A DNA stretch of 64,000 nucleotides from Alviniconcha marisindica. Its lineage: Eukaryota > Mollusca > Gastropoda > Provannidae. The DNA is taken from the NCBI GenBank assembly GCA_018857735.1, contig JABMCL010000316.1, positions 176,418 to 240,417 on the forward strand, written 5' to 3'. Position 1 is the stretch's first letter. Each line of letters starts with the position of its first letter. Shown piece after piece: positions 55,519-64,000 of the stretch. The notes beneath the pieces were generated by a model. The model was not told the origin of the DNA and ran no database searches. It saw nothing but the letters and a program-made list of their open reading frames with translations. A program made the position numbers and the translations under genes.

Positions 55519-55970
55519 GTGAGATTGTTCAAGACTGTTGCAGCATCTTTAGGGTGAGATTATTCATGACTGTTGCAGCATCTTTAGGGTGAGATTATTC
55601 ATGACTGTTGCAGCATCTTTAGGGTGAGATTATTCATGACTGTTGCAGCATCTTTAGGGTGAGATTATTCATGACTGTTGCAGCATCTTTAGGGTGAGAT
55701 TATTCATGACTGTGTAGCGCTCAGGGCTCCCCATGTTGATGATTCTAGGGGATAGACTCACCCCTGGCCTGCACAGTTGTAACTTCAAACAATACAAAAT
55801 TAAAAGGGTATTTTTACTCTCTCAACAATTCTAAAGGGTATAGATCTGTGCCCCCAAAATTGGGGTTGGTGGGTCGCCAACAACAACCACCCACACAGAG
55901 GCATGTATGCATACATACATACACACACACACATACACACACACATGCACACACACACACACACACACAT

Positions 55971-56069
<99 letters not shown>

Positions 56070-57751
56070 CACACACACAGACAGACACACACACACACAC
56101 ACACATGTATGTGCACACTGAGTCAAGGCAGAAACATTTCAGTGTATTTATTTAACCAATTTTGGAAATGTATGTGTCATGGCTCCCCATTTTTGTTGAT
56201 TACCTGTACTGTAATTTGTATTCTTGTGCTTTTGCTTTCATGGGCTTCAGTTTGGCATGGTATAATTAGCGATGCTTTAGTGCCATTGCAGTAAACGCAG
56301 ACACTCGTGTGCAGTCATCACTGTGCACAGGTTAGATGTGTCATGTCTCAGCTGAACAGCTGGTGCAAGGTAGATACAGCATGCTGATGACAGACCCAGG
56401 GTAGATGCAGCATGCTGATGACAGACCCAGGGTAGATACAGCATGCTGATGACAGACCCAGGGTAGATGCAGCATGCTGATGGCAGACCCAGGGTAGATA
56501 CAGCATGCTGATGACTGACCCAGGGTAGATACAGCATGCTGATGACTGACCCAGGGTAGATGCAGCATGCTGATGGCAGACCCAGGGTAGATACAGCATG
56601 CTGTTAACAGACCCAGGGTAGATGCAGCATGCTGATGACAGACCCAGGGTAGATACAGCATGCTGATAACAGACCCAGGGTATAGATACAGCATGCTGAT
56701 GACAGACCCAGGGTAGATACAGCATGCTGATAACTGACCCAGGGTAGATGCAGCATTCTGATGACTGACCCAGGGTAGATACAGCTTGCTGATGACTGAC
56801 CCAGGGTAGATGCAGCATGCTGATGACTGACCCAGGGTAGATGCAGCATGCTGATGACTGACCCAGGGTAGATACAGCATGCTGATGACTGACCCAGGGT
56901 AGATACAGCATGCTGATGACTGACCCAGGGTAGATACAGCATGCTGATGACTGACCCAGGGTAGATACAGCATGCTGATGACTGACCCAGGGTAGATACA
57001 GCATGCTGATGACAGACCCAGGGTAGATACAGCATGCTGATGACTGACCCAGGGTAGATACAGCATGCTGATGACTGACCCAGGGTAGATACAGCATGCT
57101 GATAACTGACCCAGGGTAGATACAGCATGCTGATGACTGACCCAGGGTAGATACAGCATGCTGATAACTGACCGATGGCTGTACATTAGATTACATGAAT
57201 GTCAGCTGGCACAGGCTAGATCCAGTGTATGTTAGATAATATGAGTATCACTAGCAGCTGGCACAGGCTAAATCCAGATTATGTTAGATAATATGAGTAT
57301 CACTACCAGCTGGCACAGGCTAAATCCAGTGTATGTTAGGTAATATGAGTATCACTACCAGTTGGCACAGGCTAAATCCAGTGTATGTTAGATAACATGA
57401 CTATCACAGTATCAGCTTACACAGGCTAAATCCAGTCTATGTTAGATTATAATTATGAGTGTCTATGTTAGATTATAATTATGAGTGTCAGCTGGCACAG
57501 GCTAAATCCAGTGTATGTTAGATTATGAATGTCAGCTGGCACATTCTAGATCCAGTGTATGTTAGATTATGAGTGTCAGCTGGCACAGGCTAAATTCAGG
57601 GTATGTTAGATTATATATGACTATCAGCTTACACAGGCTAAATCCAGTGTATGTCAGATTATGAGTGTTAGCTGGCACAGACTAGATCCAGTGTATGTTA
57701 GATTATAATTATGAATGTCAGCCGACACAGGCTAGATCCAGTGTATGTTAG

Positions 57752-57819
<68 letters not shown>

Positions 57820-58761
57820 CTGACACAGGCTAAATCCAGTGTATGTTAAGCCCGTTTTTAACTGGGCGAATGTTTGTTTGCCGAACATACTTTGGACAGT
57901 TTGATGAACTATGTCTATGATTCGTTTCTTAATTGAACTTTTAGTTCGTCGAACATGGTTCGGACAGTTCGATGAACTTTACTTCATTCTTAACTGGCTT
58001 ATAAGGAGATGCAAGTTTCGGCCCGAACTTGCAACAGACATGCAGCAGACAGCATGATCGAAAATGTAGGCTAAAGTCAAGTCAAGTCAGTATACTTTAA
58101 TCATCCCTCACAGGGTAATTCAGCTAACTATTATATCATTCTGGGTCCCAGAGACAAGGCTGCTCCTCCCACAAGTCAACAAATAAACAAATTCCCTCTG
58201 AAGCGAGTGAAGAACCTAGCGACACCATCATCCATTTTTATTTTTATTTCTTCCTCCTCCACAGGAGAGCTCTGCTCTCAGCCACTCAGAGGCAATGTTT
58301 GTCGAATAAGGTGAATGTTCCCAGAACATGTTGAGCAATGCTTTTTGGACCCTGAATATAACTTTGTCACAGTTCAATGAATACTCTGAACTATATCTGA
58401 ATACTCCCAACTGTGTCCGCGAACAAATGTTCGCCCAATTAAGAACAGGCTTAAGATTATAATTATGAGTGTCAGCTGGCACAGGCTAGATCCAGTGTAT
58501 GTTAGATTATAATTATGAGTGTCAGCTGGCACAGGCTAAATCCAGTATATGTTAGATTATTTATATGAGTATCACTATCAGCTGGCACAGGCTAAATCCA
58601 GTATATGTTAGATTATATATATATGAGTATCACTATCAGCTGGCACAGGCTAAATCCAGTGTATTTAGATTACATATATATATATAATATATTATATATA
58701 TATATATATATAATATTATATATATATATATATATATAATATTTTTTATTTTTTTTATATT

Positions 58762-58828
<67 letters not shown>

Positions 58829-58870
58829 TATATATATATATGTGGCACAGGCAATCAGTGTATGTTAGAT

Positions 58871-58901
<31 letters not shown>

Positions 58902-58921
58902 TATATATATAAAATATATAT

Positions 58922-58954
<33 letters not shown>

Positions 58955-60734
58955 AATGGCTAAATCCAGTGTATGTTAGATTATTTATATATGAGTATCA
59001 CTATCAGCTGGCACAGGCTAAATCCAATGTATGTTGGATTATATATGAGTATCAGCTGACACTGGCTAAATCCAGTGTATGTTAGATTATGAGTATCAGC
59101 TGACATTGGCTAAATCCAGTGTATGTTAGATTATGTGAGTGTCAGCTGGCACAGGCTAGATCCAATGTATGTTAGATTTTGAGTGTCAGCTGGCACAGGC
59201 TAGATCCAGTGTATGTTAGATTATCATGATGAGTGTCAGCTGGCACAGGCTAAATCCAGTGTATGTTAGATTTTGAGTGTCAGCTGGCACAGGCTAGATC
59301 CAGTGTATGTTAGATTATGTGAGTGTCAGCTGGCACAGGCTAGATCCAGTGTATGTTAGATTATGTGTGTCAGCTGGCACAGGCTAGATCCAGTGTATGT
59401 TAGATTATCATGATGAGTGTCAGCTGGCACAGGCTAAATCCAGTGTATGTTAGATTATATGAGTGTCAGCTGGCACAGACTAGATCCAGCATGTATTGGC
59501 TGTCTGGCAAGTGCCAGACACATCAGGCATACAGGTATTAGTTGTTCAGTTAACTAGTGCAAGTTACACTGGGGGTGTTTGAGCCATCCAGCTATCCAGA
59601 CAGTGAGATCCAGTGTCATACATGTGTTGGTTGTCTGGCATGTATCATAGCTCAGTGTGTATCGGCTGTCCGGCAGGCACCAGTTGGACGTGGTATGTAT
59701 CAGTTGTGCAGCTCACCCAAGCTAGTTCTGGTGTGTGAGCTGACCAACATGTGGCAGTTAGATCCGGTGTATCACTGGTTTGGGACTTGGTGATTAAGGG
59801 CAGTGTACACTGGCCAGCCAGTTGACCTGTCCAGTTGGGGAGTGTTTTATAGTTCAGCACTTGGTGATTTAGGCCTGTTGACCTGTCCAATTGGGGAGTG
59901 TTTTATAGTTCAGCACTTGGTGATTTAGGTCTGTTGACCTGCCCAGTTGGGGAGTGTTTTATTGTTCAGCACTTGGTGATTTAGGTCTGTTGACCTGCCC
60001 AGTTGGGGAGTGTTTTATAGTTCAGCACTTGGTGATTTAGGTCTGTTGACCTGCCCAGTTGGGGAGTGTTTTATAGTTCAGCACTTGGTGATTTAGGTCT
60101 GTTGACCTGCCCAGTTGGGGAGTGTTTTATAGTTCAGCACTTGGTGATTTAGGTCTGTTGACCTGCCCAGTTGGGGAGTGTTTTATAGTTCAGCACTTGG
60201 TGATTTAGGTCTGTTGACCTGCCCAGTTGGGGAGTGTTTTATAGTTCAGCACTTGGTGATTTAGGTCTGTTGACCTGCCCAGTTGGGGAGTGTTTTATAG
60301 GTCAGCACTTGGTGATTTAGGTCTGTTGACCTGCCCAGTTGGGGAGTGTTTTATAGGTCAGCACTTGGTGATATAGGGTGACCTCAGCCAGCCAACTGAC
60401 CAACGGTCAGCTGTCAGTGTCTCTGCCTAATTTGTCTGACACTCTGTCTCCATTAATTTGTCTGACACTCTGTCTCCATTAATTTGTCTGACACTCTGTC
60501 TCCACTAATTTGTCTGACACTCTGTCTCCATTAATTTTGTTCATGGGTCAGTTGCTCTGTTATTGCTGCTAATTTCAATTTATTTATGTAGTCATTTATT
60601 ATCCACACTTTGTTTATTTATGGAGTCATTTTAAAAAAATGAAGAATTATACATACTGATTGAATGTTGTTGCTTTTTAGTTTATAATATATGACAGTAA
60701 TATGTTTTGTAACACTAGAAGAAATAAACTGACA

Positions 60735-60796
<62 letters not shown>

Positions 60797-61035
60797 ATGA
60801 CTGTAGAGGAATGTGAACAAGGAAGCTGACAGGGTTATCTTGCAGAGTTTGGTTTGAGAATTGAGTGCATGTTTCCTGGGTCCAGGGTTTTCACTGGGAT
60901 CCAGGAAAAGCTGTGAAGTGGCCCAATGGTGGTTTTGTCACAGTCTGTGTCACTCTGAGTTAGTGAGTAGTGTAGCAGTGACCCTGACGGAGAGCTAACC
61001 CCCATCCTGCTTCCGTGTGCATGTGTGTGTGTGCA

Positions 61036-61091
<56 letters not shown>

Positions 61092-61876
61092 GTTATTGGA
61101 GTGTATGAGGAGTTTGTGTATTTATAATTATATGTGTGTATGCATGCATGTGTGTGAGGGATGTTTCCAAACTCCGTAATGATGTGGTGCTGAGCCATTT
61201 TAATCCAGCTCACATTTTGCTTGCCACAGGCTTGGGACACCCAGCTGAAGGAGATGGAGAACTTCATCAAACAAGTGAAAGACAACTCTGAAACTGTCGC
61301 CAGTCGCACCCTGGAGTCTCTCACCTTCCTGATTTCTGAAAAGAAGAATGCTCGCCGCTCTTACCTGGATCAGCGAAACAGCCTAGATTCACAAATGACC
61401 AAGGTCAGTGAGTTTGGGGGCTGTATGTGCATGGTCAGTGAGTTTGGGGCTGTATGTGCATGGTCAGTGGTCTGAAAAATTATCACAACAGTTTGTGACA
61501 GTTTTGTTGAATTTTAAGATTCACAAGATTAGGTAAAATGTTAGATGAAATGTATGTGCTTGTATGTGTTTCAATGCTATAAATTGCTTTGGTCCTGCTT
61601 ACTTTTCTGAACTGCTACGTGACTACACTCTGTGTCATACACTACACTCTTCTTCTGACACCAGCATGCTGAAAATCCAGCAATACAGTTGCAAGACTCA
61701 TGGCTTTTGCATTTTTTCTTCCTTTGGACCCCACATTTGGAATTCATTCCCACAAGACCTTAGACACTGCTCAACCCTGTCATCTTTTAAAGCCAAACTG
61801 AAAATCTTCCTCTTCTCACAGTATTTCCACCCCAACTAATATCAATACCCAGTTTCTGCTACAGTCATCGTGTGTG

Positions 61877-61908
<32 letters not shown>

Positions 61909-63177
61909 CGCATATAAAGCCTTATGTAAACTGTTTTGGTAGGACTGTACTCTATGTGTGTATAGAATATTGTAGTTTGTACTTAGGTTAATATGTAGCA
62001 TGTGAGTGCTCAGGGTGTTGATGAGCACATGATAAATGTATGTAATTATTATTATTATTAATAGTTTATTATAATGTTATGTTTCTGATATGAAATGTAA
62101 GGCCGCTTTCCTTTAATTTCTTTTTTTAAGATTCCAGTGAAGTGCCTTCCACCATTGTATTTGTAGAAAAGATGAAAGCGGACAAGAAGTTTAATGGGAT
62201 GTGCCTTAATGAGGACATGCCTTAATGGGACGTGCCTTAATGGGACTATTTTAATCAGCAGGGTGTGCCTGTTCTCTGGTTGCAGCACCAGGAGGACGTG
62301 CAGAAAAGCAAGATGGACTACTCCCGTCTGATGGAGAGACTCAGGCTGGACCGCGCCAAGTACCTCGATGTCCAGAACAAAGGTACAGCATGTTGGCCCC
62401 ACCCCCACTCCTTATTGTAAAGTTAACCCCACCTCCACCCCTTTTGTAAGGTTAAGCCCACCCCTTTGTAAGGTTAAGCCCACCCGTTACGTAAGGTTAA
62501 CCCCACCCCTTTTGTAAGGTTAACCCAGGGTTATCCCCCACCCCTTACATAAGTATACCCACCCCACCCCCACCCCCATGTAAGGTTACCCCCACCCCAC
62601 CCTTAAGTAGTTCCCCCCCACCCTTACTAACCCCCCCCCCCTTACGTAGGAAACCCCCCCTAAAAAGGTTTACCCCTCCCTTACATGGTTACCCCCCCCC
62701 TCGAAGTGTTACCCACCCCCCCTTATGTAAGGGGAGGGGGGGGATAACCTGAAACCTAGTTACCCTCCCAAAGGGGGTGCCCTTCCATAAGTTATGCCCA
62801 CATCCCCCCCTTACGTAACTTTAAGCCCACCCCCCACCCTGCCCGGGATGTTTTATCACTTCCATAAAGTTCCCACATCCACCCTTACATAACATTAAGC
62901 CCACCCTCCCCCCACCCCCAACCTTGACGGATGTTTTTACCCCTTCCATAAAGTTAGCCCACATCCACCCCACGAATTGCCCACCCCACCCTGACCGACT
63001 GTTTTGTGTGTGCAGGAAAGCTGGTGTAAGCTGGAAGATTCGGCGGACCAAGTTTGAAGACAATAAACCCGGGCTGCACCAGCAGCACAACGACTACGTG
63101 ATTGCGGTAAACCCAGGCCAACTGCACCAGGAGAACCACCTGCAGCACCCGCTGCCCTCCACGCTGGATGCCATCAG
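55297..63177 (+). CDS. FER: FER/FES-type tyrosine kinase, F-BAR region only (3' part outside window)
   Basis: FER and FES are non-receptor tyrosine kinases with an N-terminal F-BAR domain that binds curved membrane, then SH2 and kinase domains (known). Four coding exons are visible: 55297-55518, 61230-61403, 62286-62382 and 63016-63177. The start MGFGADLQGRVSHEALLKVQ and DAEIKLLEMMKRFVSARVEA match the FER/FES F-BAR start; exon 2 has TFLISEKKNARRSYLDQRNS; exon 4 has HNDYVIAVNPGQLHQ. About 218 residues are present, most of the F-BAR. Exons 1-3 join in phase; exon 3 to exon 4 does not (see findings). I cannot separate FER from FES orthology here; invertebrates usually have one gene. The gene continues past 64000. 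Confidence 0.88.
55498..55707. repeat. 35-bp array, six units, seeded by the FER exon-1 end
   Basis: Unit gactgttgcagcatctttag plus ggtgagattattcat. Unit 1 is the exon end and its donor. Every unit carries a potential acceptor (ttgcag) and the donor (agg|gtgaga). Confidence 0.95.
55915..56105. repeat. (CA)n microsatellite, about 185 bp
   Basis: Long CA tract with sparse atgc/agac interruptions. Confidence 0.95.
56365..57175. repeat. 31-bp minisatellite, about 26 units
   Basis: Unit cccagggtagatacagcatg plus ctgatgactga. Confidence 0.95.
57846..58454. mobile_element. TTAA-flanked MITE, copy 2, inserted inside a minisatellite unit
   Basis: TTAA at 57846-57849 and 58451-58454 flank a 601-bp body with ends gcccgtttttaactgggcga and (inverted) gcctgttcttaattgggcga. 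Outside the TTAAs, gtatg and gattataattatgag are the two halves of a single repeat unit, so the insertion point is exact. Non-autonomous. Confidence 0.85.
58668..58955. repeat. Long (AT)n tracts
   Basis: Nearly pure TA dinucleotides over about 290 bp with short interruptions, likely cruciform-prone. Confidence 0.93.
59815..60380. repeat. 56-bp minisatellite, ten units
   Basis: Unit gttgacctgcccagttgggg plus agtgttttatagttcagcac and ttggtgatttaggtct. The central units are almost identical. Confidence 0.95.
60415..60540. repeat. 26-bp repeat, about five units
   Basis: Unit aatttgtctgacactctgtc plus tccatt. Confidence 0.92.
60541..61229. other. FER intron 2 end with AT, GT and GA tracts
   Basis: (AT)n at 60735-60798 and GT/GA at 61023-61092. 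Otherwise unique. Confidence 0.5.
61230..61403 (+). CDS. FER: FER coding exon 2 (F-BAR)
   Basis: 174 nt, phase 0 at both ends: AWDTQLKEMENFIKQVKDNS then RTLESLTFLISEKKNARRSY, ending DSQMTK. It lies between cttgccacag and gtcagtg. It corresponds to the SW…KxxxKKxY stretch of vertebrate FER. Confidence 0.92.
61550..62062 (+). mobile_element. 5'-truncated LINE end (C), same family as A and B
   Basis: The plus strand reads SCKTHGFCIFSSFGPHIWNS then FPQDLRHCSTLSSFKAKL to a stop near 61839, followed by a 3'UTR with a GT tract (61869-61910) and an (ATT)n tail at 62043-62062. It is close to copies A/B at 10986-12507 and sits in FER intron 3. Confidence 0.75.
62286..62382 (+). CDS. FER: FER coding exon 3 (F-BAR)
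   Basis: 97 nt: HQEDVQKSKMDYSRLMERLR then LDRAKYLDVQNK plus one base, between tggttgcag and gtacag. It matches the Y(R/S)xL…KYxxA part of F-BAR helix 3. Confidence 0.88.
62383..63015. other. C-rich FER intron 4
   Basis: Irregular ccccaccccttacgtaaggttaa-like repeats with many C runs, probably with sequence errors. Confidence 0.7.
63016..63177 (+). CDS. FER: FER coding exon 4 (F-BAR), phase conflict at its 5' edge
   Basis: 162 nt between tgtgtgcag and gtgtgt. The conserved part reads KFEDNKPGLHQQHNDYVIAV then NPGQLHQENHLQHPLPSTLD. Using the visible acceptor, the phase after exon 3 is off by one and would hit TAA within five codons. A one-base sequence error near 63025, or an unseen micro-exon in the C-rich intron, is likely. 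Confidence 0.8.
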
Positions 63178-63239
63178 GTGTGTGCAGGAGTGACTCCACA
63201 CCTGTAGGTGCCTTGCCACTCTGCCCTGTGCACATCACT

Positions 63240-63437
63240 ACAAAACATACAACACACACACAAACACACACACACACACACACAACACACACATGCACAC
63301 GCCACACACACACAGTCACATCTTCACACACACACACACACCACACACACAGAAAGCACGGCACACACACACCCCACACACACACACACACGCATACAAA
63401 ATTCACCTCCCACACATACACCTCATATCCATTCCTC

Positions 63438-63474
<37 letters not shown>

Positions 63475-63558
63475 AACACACACACACACACATATTATTC
63501 ACCTCCTCACATACACTCTATTTTTTCCCCCTCCCACACACACACCACACACACACAC

Positions 63559-63596
<38 letters not shown>

Positions 63597-63697
63597 TACA
63601 CCTCCCCACATACAAACCCCAACCACCCTCACCACAAAAAACACACACAGCACAACATCATATTCACCTCCACACATACACCTCATATCCATTCCTC

Positions 63698-63758
<61 letters not shown>

Positions 63759-63796
63759 TATTCACCTCCCACACATACACCTCATATCCATTCCTC

Positions 63797-63840
<44 letters not shown>

Positions 63841-64000
63841 CACACACAATATTCACCCCCCACACAACACTTTATATCCATTCCTCCCACACACACACAC
63901 ACAAAAGCAAAACATAAAAAATCAACTAAATACACCCCAAAATTCCTTACACACACATCACCAAAACACAACACACACACAACACACACACATATTCACC
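63240..64000. repeat. (CA)n blocks in a higher-order repeat
   Basis: CA tracts of 20-60 bp separated by a conserved spacer (ttcacctcccacacataca, cctcatatccattcctccct) recurring at about 63400, 63660, 63765 and 63855. It runs to the window edge. Confidence 0.92.

Larger units (their letters stand above)
57185..59490. repeat. About 44-bp array, interrupted by a MITE and AT tracts
   Basis: Unit cagctggcacaggctagatc plus cagtgtatgttagattatgagtgt, with gatta(taatta) length variants. It is split by the MITE at 57846-58454, and long (AT)n tracts have grown from gattatat at 57755-57817 and 58668-58955. Confidence 0.93.

Noticed and set aside
55800..56294. Poly(Cys-Val) and poly(Thr-His) frames
   Set aside because: (CA)n microsatellite read in six frames.
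58636..58854. Frame of Ile/Tyr repeats
   Set aside because: (AT)n dinucleotide tract.
63240..64000. Telomere-like repeat
   Set aside because: The units are CA dinucleotides with a spacer, not TTAGGG.

Overview
This is animal nuclear DNA: four intron-split, highly conserved protein genes set in a large amount of tandem repeat. The mix of genes, the 5'-truncated non-LTR retrotransposon ends with (ATT)n tails, a tRNA-derived SINE and abundant CA/GT microsatellites point to a lophotrochozoan, and my best guess is a gastropod mollusc (inference; no database search was possible). No bacterial-type operon, plasmid, phage or CRISPR structure is present.

Layout. (1) 1-4.2 kb: the 5' part of a CHTOP-like mRNA-export gene on the minus strand; the C-terminal exon lies off the left edge, beyond a 48-bp minisatellite. 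A fossil RNase H fragment sits in its last visible intron. (2) 4.2-17 kb: intergenic or first-intron DNA with two oppositely oriented TTAA-flanked elements, a foldback element, a candidate X-box promoter and first exon for MNS1, a 38-bp satellite, and two nested retrotransposon ends. (3) 17.1-33.3 kb: MNS1 on the plus strand. Nine exons join in phase to 499 codons plus stop and are followed by AATAAA. (4) 33.3-37.8 kb: the gap between the convergent genes MNS1 and FBXL17, with a SINE and AT-rich repeats. (5) 37.8-50.3 kb: a complete FBXL17-like F-box/LRR gene on the minus strand. Six coding exons join in phase to 1038 aa, with a long divergent N-terminus and a probable non-coding first exon. 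(6) 50.3-64 kb: the first four coding exons (F-BAR region) of a FER/FES-type tyrosine kinase on the plus strand. It is head-to-head with FBXL17 across a compact probable bidirectional promoter; SH2 and kinase exons lie off the right edge.

The most striking property is where the minisatellites sit. Roughly 40% of the window (by eye) is tandem array. In about nine places the array is built from a splice junction or from the last codons: the repeat unit contains the genuine donor, acceptor or stop codon, and the functional exon edge is the terminal unit. The introns thus carry dozens of near-copies of real splice sites. The other main observation is the head-to-head FBXL17-FER pair, an arrangement I also recall for human chromosome 5q21, which suggests very old microsynteny.

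The four genes do not form one pathway. CHTOP acts in nuclear mRNA export, MNS1 is a ciliary doublet protein, FBXL17 is an SCF ubiquitin-ligase receptor and FER is a membrane-associated tyrosine kinase. Long open frames inside the arrays are repeat artefacts and are not annotated as genes.
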